DNA of 64,000 nt from NCBI GenBank assembly GCA_963575645.1, contig OY754465.1, forward strand, positions 38,776,401 to 38,840,400. The letters run 5' to 3'. Source of the stretch: Xanthostigma xanthostigma (Eukaryota; Arthropoda; Insecta; Raphidioptera; Raphidiidae). Positions 43,977 through 55,224 of this stretch are shown piece by piece (the first letter of the stretch is position 1; the number at the start of each line of letters is the position of its first letter). The notes below the pieces were generated by a model. The model was given only the letters and a program-made list of their open reading frames with translations. It was not told the origin of the DNA and searched no databases. Position numbers and translations under genes: made by a program.

Positions 43977-46623
43977 ATATATGCGTTTCCTCTTTTACAA
44001 GCTCTCAGCTTCCACATTATTATTTAAAAACAATGTCATTATATTGGGAGATTTTAATATCAATGCAATATCAGGTGTTAGTTATAATTTATCGAATTCC
44101 GGTGTTTTGTGTACAGACTTGAATGACTTTATGGCTTTCTTTAATTTAAAAATGTATAATAATATTTTGAATACTTCGTTTAAAACCTTAGACTTAATAC
44201 TAAGTAATCTTGCAGTAAATGTTGTCAGGTCCGATTCGGTGTTAGTAGAAGAGGATAATTATCATCCGGCGTTAAACGTAAGCTTCTCTGTTCGAATGTC
44301 TCGAAAAATATTAAATAAAGATGGTAATAATAGCAAGGAATATAATTTTAAATTAGCCAATTATAGAGCAATATATGAAACATTATCCAACATAGACTGG
44401 AATTTCCTGAACTCGTATAGTGATCCTGATTTAGCAACTCAAGCGTTTTATGACTGTCTGTATTCAATTTTTGATAAATTTATACCAAAAAAACGAACAA
44501 TCATTAGGAACAAATATCCATGTTGGTATACACCAAGTATAAAAACACTTATTAAACAAAAGGAATATCACCATACATTATACAGGAAAGCAGTTTTAGT
44601 GGACGATACTAATTATCATAGGGACAGATTTATTGCCTTAAGACGTGAACTTAAATGTAAAATTAAAATTGCTTACGGTAACTACTTAAAATCATGTGAG
44701 GATAACATATCAAGTGATCCGAAACAGTTTTGGAATTATGTAGCAGCTAAAAGGAACTCTCAGTCTGGAACTGACAAAACAATGCGTTATGGGGACATTG
44801 AAATAGACAGTGATCAAAATACTAGTCATATATTTGCTCAATATTTTAAGAGTGTTTTTGAGAGAGATATTATCGTTGATAATAGTAATAATAGTTGCAC
44901 TATCACTAATGACAGTTTAAACATAGAGAGTGTTAGCACCGAGGAAATAAAAGCAGCCATTGATAAATTACATTCCAGATCAAGTATGGGCCTGGATAAT
45001 GTACCTAGTTACATACTTAAGGGTTGTTCGGACTTCTTTCAGTATCCACTTCTGATTTTATTTAATTTATCTCTTAAACTAGGCAAGCTGCCAGATTGTT
45101 GGAAAGAAGCGAAAGTGGTACCAATTCATAAGTCTGGAGAGAAAAATCAAATAATGAACTATAGACCTGTTTCTGTTCTTTGTAGTTTTGTCAAAGTATT
45201 TGAACAAATATTATATGCTCGGATTTACAAGCATGTATCACCCTACATTGTTGAACAACAACATGGTTTTGTCAACAGAAGATCTACGGAAACGAATCTT
45301 ATTCACCTGACACACTATATATCTGAACAAATGGACAAAGGGATGCAAGTAGATGTCGTGTATACGGACTTCGCGAAAGCGTTTGATAAAGTGAGACATT
45401 CGATTCTTCTACAAAAGTTAAAACAATTTGGTTGTTCCGATTCACTAATTCATTTTTTTGAATCATATCTCCACAACAGACGAATGCATGTAATTTTCAA
45501 TGGGCGAAAAGCAGATCCATTTATTGCTACATCCGGTGTACCTCAGGGTTCAAATTTAGGTCCATTGTTGTTTACAATGTTTATAAATGACATAACTGGT
45601 GTGGTGAAGAATTCCCATTGTCTTTTATACGCGGATGATGCTAAATTTTTTCGCCATATTAATGCAACAGAGGATTGTGATTTGCTCCAGGGAGATTTAA
45701 ATAATATACATGTGTGGTGTCAAAATAATAAGCTGTCACTAAACTGTGCTAAATGCAAAATCGTGACATTTACTCGTAAGGTTAACATTATCGATGGTGA
45801 TTACATAATTAACGGCATTTCGCTAAGCAGAAGTAAATCTATTAAAGATTTAGGAATAATTTTTGATGACAAATTAACTTTTCACATGCACATAGATGGT
45901 ATAGTGAATCAGTCGTATAGAATGCTTGGTATGATTATGAGATTTTCCAATGAATTTAAAACTAATAAACTAAAAGTAATGTTTGCGTTATATTATAGTT
46001 TTGTTAGAAGTAAATTAGAATATGCGTCAATAGTTTGGAGTCCATATCACCATAATTATATCAAACGTATTGAAGTGATACAAAGTAAGTTTCTGCGATA
46101 TGTTTTTTTTAGTGTTTTCCATATTTATCCGACAATGATGCCATATAAAGATTTAGTTAAAATGTTTGATGTGGACACATTGGAAAATAGACGTAATCAT
46201 GCTGTAATACTTCTCTTTTATAAACTTGTTCATAATATGGTCAATGACAATTATATATTAAGTAAAATTAATTTTAAAGTTTCAAATGTACAAACTAGGC
46301 CAAAACATCAGCTTTTGTCACGTCCTCAAGCTTCAACACAACATTTTGACAATTCAGCATTGTGTAGGATGGTTACATTAGTGAATAGTCTGCAAGCTAA
46401 CCAACCATTTTTAGACTTTTTCCAAATTAGTTATAAGGCTTTAAGAAAATTAATAAGGTCATGAACTTATGATTTAGATATTGGTAATATTTTTATAACG
46501 TGTTTTTCTTTTCTTTTTGTTTTAACATGTATTCATTTTCTGTAATTGTAATTTCCCTGTTATTGGAGTTACATCTGTTGGGAAATAAATATTTATTATT
46601 ATTATTATTATTATTATAATGTG
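43977..46623 (+). mobile_element. 5'-truncated Jockey/CR1-like non-LTR retrotransposon
   Basis: Bounded by a 14-bp target-site duplication with one mismatch, TTGAACTTTTTTTT at 43963 and TTGAACATTTTTTT at 46624. The 3' end is AATAAATATTTATTATT leading into (TTA)n at 46588-46617. The 5' part, including ORF1 and most of the endonuclease, is missing, as usual for target-primed insertion. The remaining frame is uninterrupted, so insertion is recent. A dead relative lies at 8811-9570. Confidence 0.92.
43981..46464 (+). CDS. Retrotransposon ORF2: endonuclease end and reverse transcriptase
   Basis: An intact frame of about 828 codons within the element; the ATG at 43981 is merely the first inside the truncated copy. 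Near the N-terminus, VIILGDFNINA is the GDFN motif of an AP-type endonuclease, the only part of that domain left. Reverse transcriptase blocks follow in order: WKEAKVVPIHKSG and NYRPVSVL, then the AFDKVRH region (TDFAKAFD), SGVPQGSNLGPLLFTMFIND, and the catalytic LLYADDAKFF. The C-terminal part has SKLEYASIVWSPYHHNYIKR and a trailing helical region. It copies element RNA at nicked target DNA. The clade (Jockey, CR1 or Daphne-like) cannot be settled by eye. Confidence 0.95.
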   Translation: MRFLFYKLSASTLLFKNNVIILGDFNINAISGVSYNLSNSGVLCTDLNDFMAFFNLKMYNNILNTSFKTLDLILSNLAVNVVRSDSVLVEEDNYHPALNVSFSVRMSRKILNKDGNNSKEYNFKLANYRAIYETLSNIDWNFLNSYSDPDLATQAFYDCLYSIFDKFIPKKRTIIRNKYPCWYTPSIKTLIKQKEYHHTLYRKAVLVDDTNYHRDRFIALRRELKCKIKIAYGNYLKSCEDNISSDPKQFWNYVAAKRNSQSGTDKTMRYGDIEIDSDQNTSHIFAQYFKSVFERDIIVDNSNNSCTITNDSLNIESVSTEEIKAAIDKLHSRSSMGLDNVPSYILKGCSDFFQYPLLILFNLSLKLGKLPDCWKEAKVVPIHKSGEKNQIMNYRPVSVLCSFVKVFEQILYARIYKHVSPYIVEQQHGFVNRRSTETNLIHLTHYISEQMDKGMQVDVVYTDFAKAFDKVRHSILLQKLKQFGCSDSLIHFFESYLHNRRMHVIFNGRKADPFIATSGVPQGSNLGPLLFTMFINDITGVVKNSHCLLYADDAKFFRHINATEDCDLLQGDLNNIHVWCQNNKLSLNCAKCKIVTFTRKVNIIDGDYIINGISLSRSKSIKDLGIIFDDKLTFHMHIDGIVNQSYRMLGMIMRFSNEFKTNKLKVMFALYYSFVRSKLEYASIVWSPYHHNYIKRIEVIQSKFLRYVFFSVFHIYPTMMPYKDLVKMFDVDTLENRRNHAVILLFYKLVHNMVNDNYILSKINFKVSNVQTRPKHQLLSRPQASTQHFDNSALCRMVTLVNSLQANQPFLDFFQISYKALRKLIRS

Positions 46624-47441
46624 TTGAACATTTTTTTGCAAATAAAACCAGTCGTATCTTTAGAAGCGTTGAATGTTTGCATCAGCCACCGCGATCGTCT
46701 TGTCTCGTTAAAACGCAGGCAGATATACGAATTTTAAGAATATCACTGCTATACATTCATATTAACTTTGTCGGATCTATATTGGAAATAGTAAATTCTT
46801 TTGTAGATACATACAGAAGTATATAGATTTTTAAGACAAGGACGCACAATGCATTATACCCGTTTTCAATAAATTTTGGCAGAGTTTCAACACGTGGTCT
46901 GCGTCAAATGTCGGCGCTCATTGCTACAGACTACGACAGAAACCACTATAAAATGTTTACAAATAACATATTCGGCTCCAATGAGTTTCGTTATAAAAAA
47001 CTATATTATATTGTCGTAACAGCGTGCGTATACAGGCAGATCACAAACATATTATTGCTTTTAATCTAGATTTATTTCAGCTGTCTTTAATTTTAAGTAC
47101 ATTTTAATCACTAGACGGCCACCAGTATTAGGATTACTTCTTCGCTTTTTGTTGTAGACATCAACATTTTTAAGTTGTAATCTTAATATTTTGTAATTCC
47201 CAATATAAAGCCATGCTAGAATTTATTATATTTTATTAACATTTTGGTCAGATACCAAATAGAAAAGGGATTCATCAGATAACTGCGAAATATAGATCGA
47301 CATATCCACTGAATGATGATCTATAATTCTATACTAATAATTTCGGCAAGGGGTACGATAGATTTGATTGAAATCTATAAAAAAACACAGTTGATAATTC
47401 ATACTATACACACGTCATAACAGCTTGGACGTCTGTATCAA
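46624..47441. other. No gene seen
   Basis: AT-rich spacer with no recognised structure after the retrotransposon's right target duplication. Confidence 0.45.
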
Positions 47442-48366
47442 TTAAGGACGTAGTCCTATGTTCAGGCTCGTTTTCAACCGTTATTTCAGAATTTTTTATT
47501 AGTATCAAAATAATGTACGATGTTTTCAATTTTGTTACATATTTTTACTGACATCGTAAACTAAGACAAAACATTTTTTTTGCTTAATTTTACGCCATTT
47601 TATAATTGTTTTTTTAACCTAAAATAGACAACTTTAAGTGGAGGTAGGTGGGTAGCGCGGGTGATAACGTCACTTGGAGTCAACTGAATTATCAAAATTA
47701 AATTGGTTATTGTTTCGTACGCTTGTGGCTCTATCCCGTACTAGAAATAAACATTTTTATTGATAAATAACAAAATGGCGGGTTTTAGAAAAAAAAAAAC
47801 AACGAGAAAATCGTGATTTTTTCGTTGAAAATCGGTTAAAAAAATAGAAATAATTTTTATAATTAAGTAATACTAGTACCGGACGGAGCTATTGTTGTGT
47901 AGAAATACCCTGTGCAAAACTAAAAGCAATCGGTTGTATACAATTGTTTCAATCACCGGCGCCACTTAGAAAAACGTAGTTTTGAGAAAAACGTAGTTTT
48001 GAGAAAAACGCGTTTAAAGTTATAATTTCAGATTTCTTACAAAAAAATAAAAATGAATATTTACACTAATCAGCTATGCCTGGTGTATATTAAACCTTCC
48101 GTTTCTTCAAAGGCATCGTTTTCTGTTAATTTGTTTGCTCTACTCTGCGAGAGTATAAGGGTAACGTGATAACAATTGAGAGGTAAGAGCAGGTAAGAGT
48201 CTTACCGTAAGACCGTTGCTGCTCTCGACTTTATGCTATAGCTTTGTAAATATTTAATATTTCGGTCTAAAATTTTTACAGTATTTTCTCAATATATTAT
48301 ACTTACTAAAAATGTAAAAAAATAAATTCGTTTTTTCAAAACCCGAACACCAGACTACGTCCTTAA
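47442..48366. mobile_element. TTAA-flanked MITE
   Basis: TTAAGGACGTAGTC at the left and GACTACGTCCTTAA at the right are perfect inverted repeats. Weaker similarity continues inward (TGTTCAGG against CCGAACA). If TTAA is the target duplication, piggyBac-type mobilisation is likely, though the termini do not start CCY. Internally it has GGTAGCGCGGGTGATAACG and direct GAAAAACGTAGTTTTGA repeats (47967-48005). Confidence 0.65.
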
Positions 48367-48897
48367 AACAGTTTACAATCAAATTTTGTTTTATCTATTG
48401 TCCTGCTTGCCTGACGTTGTTCCCGAGTCAAGGCTATAAAGAAGTGGAGCTATATAAGCATGATAGACCAAAACGTTCTTAAAGTTTTCAATTAGTTAAA
48501 AATAATTCATAAGATTTAAAAAATTATATTTAGCAAAATTAAATTTTGCGGAGAAAAGCTCTATAACATTGTTTCGAAATCACCATTGTAAAAATAGACA
48601 GTACAGTTAATATTTAGAATTTAATTAGAGATGAAAAAGAGAAAGAAACACTATATTTATGTCTTTATTTTACCGAAATTCAGTTACAAATTTATTCATT
48701 TTTACAAGAAATTATGAATTTATATCCAAGATTTACATAGATGTATTGTTAGGAAATACTATACAGTAGTATAGCTGGGATTCAAATTGAGTTGATATTG
48801 ATAATAAAATACAAAATTAAATCATCCGTCTATTTGAGCAAAATATTAAAATCTAAGAAAGATTGATAGTTTAGTCAATGAGTGCTCATAAGGGGCA
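48367..48897. other. No gene seen
   Basis: AT-rich spacer between two MITEs. Confidence 0.45.
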
Positions 48898-49603
48898 TCT
48901 AGATGGAAAAGTCGAAAGCAGAACATTTGACTTAGGAACTTTGTTTGGACTAGTTAGGAGATAAACATACTAAAAGTCCTTGCCCCTCTGAGGTACGCCC
49001 GAAGGGGGGGAGCACAAAGAAGGTCCCGTTTTTTGGTTTTTTGCTTTCATCTCGAAAACGGTACGTCGTACGAAATTTTGTTGTAATACATAATGAAAGC
49101 TGATAAAATTCTCTACAACTTTAGCTTTCACACTTTTTATCTATCTCCAATCTTTTCCTAGCTATGAGCTCCGAAAAATGGTCGATTTTCAAAAATGTGT
49201 TAAATTCTCTGTAGCACATTGTAACAATACGAATTTGTCAAAATCATTTCGTATCGCTCATCCACACTATTAAAAACACCCACACACTATTAAAAAATAA
49301 CATAAGCTTTAACCTATTGAAGGCCCTGGGCACATTAGGATTATGGGGCCCCTATGACCTTAACAGAGCACTATTTTGTTAGAATAGACAAAGAAAATAG
49401 ATAAACAAGGTTCTAGATTCTAAGTCGAGGAATGTGATATAAAATGCATATATTTAAAAGGATCACGTTCCCAATTTTAACATGAAGGACACAAAAAAAA
49501 TAAGTATATGAAAAATAGTTCACTGATGATTTTTGTTTAAAACAGTTTAGGTACTTAGTATACCATTAAATTAAATGTTCTGCTTTCGACTTTTCCATCT
49601 AGA
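48898..49603. mobile_element. MITE with 31-bp perfect inverted termini
   Basis: 48898-48928 is the exact reverse complement of 49573-49603; the outer end is TCTAGATGGAAAAGTCG. The 706-bp element contains a G-run, CGAAGGGGGGGAGC, and GGGCCCCTATGACC, but no frame. Flanks do not give a clear target duplication. The perfect arms indicate a recent insertion. Confidence 0.85.
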
Positions 49604-50099
49604 ATTATTCGTTGCTTAAGCTATGATAACATATTTAAACGACATGTGATTATCAAGGCGTGAAAACTTTTACCAGAGCACATTTGACATCAGCACAGAT
49701 AAATAACGTAACATACTGTTTAAACAGCAGAGCAACTATAATCGACTTTTATTAACCGTTCATTGTTTTAAAATTTTTAGTTTTGTTCAAATTGACGTAC
49801 CTATACTACCTTTGTTGTAAATAAAAAAGTCAATGTAAGTATTCCATATTATTGTTACAAGATTATTTTGCTGAAGAATGTTACGAATGTATTTTAATAT
49901 GAATTCAACCAAAAATTTTCATTCTTAAATTCTAAAGCTCTAAAAAAAGTTTCAAATGGAATAATTAGATACATAAAATGTTAAAATAATATTTTAAATT
50001 TGCACATCTTATGAAAAATCCCTCATCGTGCCCATTCAAACTCATTAAATATATAGAAAAATTGAATAAACAATTTTCTAGGTTTGAGTAACGTTTATT
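49604..50099. other. No gene seen
   Basis: AT-rich sequence. Confidence 0.45.
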
Positions 50100-50235
50100 T
50101 TATATATTTGTATTCTTTTCAACCTTGCAGCCGGTAACAGCAACGCTGCTGACAAAATCTTTGTTTTTAATTTGTAAATAGAATGTAAATTTTTTGTTAA
50201 TAAATTTATCTTATCTTATCTATCTATCTTTCTAG
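50100..50235 (+). repeat. 3' fragment of a LINE with TTATC tail
   Basis: Ends TTGTTAATAAATTTATC followed by TTATCTTATC and TATC repeats. An AATAAA-like stretch directly before a short tandem tail is typical of non-LTR retrotransposon ends. No coding part is left. Confidence 0.5.
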
Positions 50236-52130
50236 GTTTGGAAATAAAGAGTCTAGCATTAAGGGTAATAATTGGTGAGAAATAATTTTTTTTAAAGATT
50301 TTATTTAAAAAATATTGTAATTATGTTGAAATTGTCATCGAGACACTCCGGAAACGTGTTAACCGCGCGCTCATATAAACATTCTTAAATAACTTCCACC
50401 TACTTTTGACAACTAACCAATGAAATTGATAGATTTAATTAAATCTATGACTATACTTGGAATGCGACTTTTCTGTTAGTAGGGTGTACTCATAATATGT
50501 ATACCTACTAATGTATATATCTATGGTTGGTGCAACAAGCTCTACCAGAGTGAACGTTTTGGTTATATTCGACGTTAATCAAAGATTTGTATATTCGACG
50601 TGCTTCTCCTAAACATTCTTAATATAATATCGAGCTTTTGGCAATATAATATTTAACCGAAAATTCGTTGAAATAGGAATATTTTAAATAAATATTGTTT
50701 GAAAATATCTGGATAGTGTTTCTTTCATTTCCAATTATCTTGTTTACGAAATAAACCAAGTCCTATATTATATGCCACGTGTACTTTGTGCCACGTAGCG
50801 TTTAATTGTCTAGTCGTGTCGTTTGGTACTTTTCCTAGTCATATGAAAGCACATTTTCATATCTTGCAAGGAAAATTCTTTGGAACATTTCCAAACAAAT
50901 TATTTATGAAAAAAAAAAGAAATTTTATTCACTTTTGTCAAGTCTCACTAATCAGTTTGCTGATTTTATTATATTAGGTTTTTCTCAAAATTGTTATTCA
51001 ATATAGATGATATTTGATTTGCCGGACCAAGTCATTGTAATATTCTAAGCTAGAATTTAGTATGCTTTAATTTTTATATTAACTTTTATATTGTTGAGAT
51101 AAATGCTTTCTATAAAAAAATCGCAAAAAACTAAGAAAGTTCATATTTTCAAAATGGCATTTCTCTTGAGTCCACGTAAATAATATTTTACTTACGGATT
51201 TATTCCGACCTCAAAATCTCTTTTGACTGCAATACTAACATTAAGAATGTCAGTAAATTATAAAAGTATTTAGTATCATACATATATATGCAGCCATTGA
51301 CACGAACTAATTGAGGCGTTTACTCAGCGGATAAAATTAAACGTGCCATCACGCACGTGACTAACGTTCCCGAAATACAATCACCTGGTCAGAATTATTG
51401 AGTGATAATAATATAACATGTACTGTTATAGACAGTACAAAAAAAAACCCTTTATTCCTATTCATATAAAAAAAACCTCAAATGACATCACATAAATTGT
51501 TGCAAAAAATTTTGTTATTTTTAGTTAACTAACAAAATAAAAACAGATAATTTCTTTTGAATTTGTTTTTCTCACTTTTCCTCATGTAAAACGAAATAGT
51601 CTATACCGTGTACACACGTGTTTAGAGAATCGCTTGTTATTTTTGGAGGCATTTATATTTAGCAACGCCTACTGGATCCATTAACTACAATTGAATATTT
51701 GACAGTCATAACACTCAATAATATTATTTTAAAATTAGAATTTTATAAGAGAGAACTTTATCTGACTGAACGCATGTTGCCGAAATGTTTAAACTCATTC
51801 TAAAAATAATCACTATTTAATTTAAAAATGTAGTGCATCTGTTTATGGACTTTTTGGTAATGTAAATATCTACGCCTACAATTTCCTTCTGTAAAATATT
51901 TTAAACGGTGGCGTCAAATTTCGTAAATATTCCCGTGATGATGTTTATATAAAATGTTGAGTTTGTGTGACCTCAAAAATTTCTGATTGGAACTGAGCTT
52001 TGTGATGGTCTTAAGGGCAGCTTACCGGGATGCCAAGCCAGCTTTACTGGCTTATCTACGCTACCAATAAATCTACCAACAAACAGAATACAGTTTCACA
52101 AAATTAATTTTGTGGCGTATAATATACTAG
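50236..52130. other. No gene seen
   Basis: AT-rich. The 63-codon frame at 50786-50977 is not recognised. Short microsatellite-like and palindromic bits only. Confidence 0.4.
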
Positions 52131-52470
52131 CGGTCTCGCCCGGTTTCACCCGGGTGCAAAAGAACGAATGGAGAAGGCTGGGACATAAGTACGCACGTTC
52201 ATCTTAGTTTACCGAGATGAATGTTGTGTCCAAATTTCATGATGATCGGAGTTACCGTTCAAAAGTTTTTGTCGGACGGACAAATTTTGAGTTATATTTT
52301 GCAACATTTTTCATTGATGCTCCGCTCCTATTGATCGTAGCGTGATATTATATAGCCTATAGCCTTCCGTGATAAATGGACTATCCAACAGCTTTTTTTT
52401 TGCAATTCGAACCAGTAGTTCCTGAGATTAGCGCGTTCAACCAAACAAACAAACAAACTGTTCAGCTTTA
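52131..52470 (+). repeat. Dispersed SINE/LINE-tail repeat, longer copy
   Basis: TACTAGCGGTCTCGCCCGGT at the start, GATGATCGGAGTTACCGTTC and a TTGTCGGACGGACAAAT palindrome inside, and CCAAACAAACAAACAAACTG then CAGCTTTATATATTA at the end. The partner is at 39958-40135. It is the fuller version of the family here. Confidence 0.75.
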
Positions 52471-52659
52471 TATATTAAGTTTAGATAAATTATGTTGAAA
52501 ATCGATAAAATTAAGTACGTGCGTTAGAAATTATATAGTTCTTTAGCGTGATTAAAAAATTAATTTTTAATTCGTAAACAAACATTTTATTGAAATAAAA
52601 AAATAAAAGTACTACAGAAGTGACTTTAGCATGAATACAGCTATTAGACGCCATGCGCA

Positions 52660-53010
52660 TGCAGGCGAATTTAGGCTTAGGCTTGGGCCTAGGGCGGCAC
52701 AATTTGAGGAGCGGAAAAAATTTAAGAGGCGACTCAAATTTTAAACGCAAATACAATTTAAAACGATTGCTTTCTCTCTCATTGTTATGATTCAGAAATG
52801 TTAATATATCAAGACCATCTTTACTATATTTGGATGAAGAAAATCTTCGTAGCATAGGATCAGAAAAAAAACAATACTATGGTAGAAATTGCATATATTA
52901 TTTATTATTTATTGCATAATTGTCGAAACTTCAGCATAACTAATGCAATTTCTACCGTAGAATTGCTGTTTTTCTGATCCTATGCTACGAAGAATATCTT
53001 CATCCAAATA
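52660..53010. repeat. hAT-like fragment next to a 64-bp foldback
   Basis: GGCTTGGGCCTAGGGCGGCA (about 52679) is typical of one hAT terminal family, but the other end is missing. Then 52830-52893 and 52944-53008 are inverted repeats with few mismatches (core CGTAGCATAGGATCAGAAAA) around a 50-base spacer. Confidence 0.65.
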
Positions 53011-53422
53011 TCATAATCAACCAAGGATCATATTCATCTCTTTGTTGAGATAAGTTTTCTTCACTATTATTACTATGTTAAAAACGGATGCAATCACTAA
53101 AATTGAAAATATCGAACAAAAAGTAACGCTTTAGAATATAAATGAAGATAAGTCCAAATGGATCCATCACACGGGTAGATCTTCGTCCAAAAGGATGGGA
53201 ACTTCGTATATCTATATATAAATAGTATTTGACATTTCAAGAAGGGCGGAATATCAGAGCGGACCAAGGGTAGCATCACAACTAAATTATCTCCTAAAAA
53301 AACAACTACAACGATAAATGGCGAAGGCATGTCCACTAATGTAAGTCAGTGATCATTATCTCTATTCTGTTGGTAGTCTTTTTCTGCGAGCAACTTCATC
53401 CTGTTAATTTTGATGCTAAAGT

Positions 53423-53658
53423 CATAGGCGTAGAAACGATTTTATCGTAGGGGAGGCCAAATTTTCAACTCTATCTACCATTACCAGCTGCCACTTACAC
53501 ACAATTTGAAAACTGTTCACAGAAGCGAAATCGATCAACACGACTTTCTGGAGAAAATTCACAACAAAGAAAATACAAGTACTTATGTAGATTATTGTGA
53601 ACAATTAAAATTCTAGGGTGAGCCAGGCCCACCTGCCCCCCCTATTGCTACGCCAATG
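53423..53658 (-). mobile_element. hAT-type MITE, copy B
   Basis: Reverse-orientation relative of 2487-2745. It starts CATAGGCGTAG and ends TTGCTACGCCAATG, with GGTGAGCCAGGCCCACC inside. The flanks GCTAAAGT and GTTAGAGT agree at six of eight positions, an eroded 8-bp duplication. Confidence 0.75.
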
Positions 53659-55224
53659 GTTAGAGTGTGCGCGCGCATCGAAAAAAATTACTCTTATCAT
53701 AACGCGTTAGAAGAAATAAACTTCAAAAATTAGTAGACATATTGTATTCAGTAATTTGACATTGAAAATGAATGAATATAAAAACAGGGGATATTTTGAA
53801 AGAAAATATAGACTAAGCTGAACGTTTAAGTTGTTTTAAAGTTTGATATTTTTTACAAACTCTGCTCTAATTTTCTATTTACTCACGTACTTCTTAAAGC
53901 AGCCTGTAATTAATGAATCTATTTGCAAGTGTGGGTGGATCAGCGCAGTTCACGAAAACATCCACGCACTGAAAAATGCAAGGGAGACTTATTAGTTTCT
54001 AAAAACTATTTTTGTACATTTATTAAATTTCCTCTTTCTATAATCATTACAAAACTGCAGTAATTATCTGCGACCAACAATTTTTTTCAGTTATTTCGTA
54101 TGTAATATAAGGTGCAATTTGACATATCCAATGTGAAATTAATTGCATGTATATCCAAGGCTGACTTTTTACAATCCAAATTTAATCGTTTGTCGCCCTA
54201 TATAATTTTTTTCCCTCTAAAAACTACTAAAGAGTTTAAACACAAAAAGTTCATCAAAATAAAAAAAAAATCAAATTCCAGATTAGAATCAAGAAATGAT
54301 GTAATTCTATTGAGCTGATTCCTTACTGAATGAATGATAAGCCGCCTGAATGCCTTTAAAATATTGCTTGTTTTGCTGATCTTCAAAGCTAATCCTGTGC
54401 ATATCAAATTTCTATCGAGAGAGAGATTGTGAATTATAGACGCTCAACAGCTAAGGTCATCAGCGTCTCTCAAATTTCTATCGTAAACATAATTTTACTT
54501 TCATTAATGATTTAAATACATCATTTGTGTATATCTATCTATGGCTAATTTCTTTTAATTACAAAATTACAATGACATTAAAATTACTAATGTACCTACA
54601 GGACTAACTTCTTGGGACCAATTAGTAAATTACAAGGTTAAAAATGAAAAATAAATAAATTGCTAAGAGATTTTTCAGCGTAGTTGAAAGAAGATAAAAT
54701 CATACCCGTTTAAAAATATAGATTTTTTATAGGATTGGTATACCTATATAAGCAAAATACATTTTCAAATTTTAAAAACTTTATTGTTCGAAAATTGTTG
54801 ACTTTACATTAAAATTTTTTAAACATTTTTTGCTGAAATGAAACTGAAAAATATAAAACAAAGTCTCGAAAAAATATGTCGCCTTAATCCGTGGCCAGCA
54901 ATGCCAGTTTTAATTACATGATTCTGTAAGAAAATTGAATAATCTTTCATACAGAGTGCGGTGATTGCACCAGGACTAATAGATTGTCGCTAATAAAAAA
55001 AAAAGTTCACACACTGAAAGGATGAATACGCATTTCCGACCCGTCATTTTCTCTAAAAGTTGGATATATTTCTCAACACTCTGTATAATCAAATATATGA
55101 GACATTCATATTTTGAACTTTGTCTATTAATGTTACATTTTCAAAAACATGTTTTTTTTTTCAAAAAACGTATTGCACAAACGATAAACTTTAAATTTTC
55201 TTATATCTACTGTATTCATTACAT
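53659..55224. other. No gene seen; downstream region of the LRR gene
   Basis: AT-rich. AATAAA on the minus strand at 54779-54784 could be the distal polyadenylation signal of the LRR gene. Nothing else is recognised. Confidence 0.4.
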
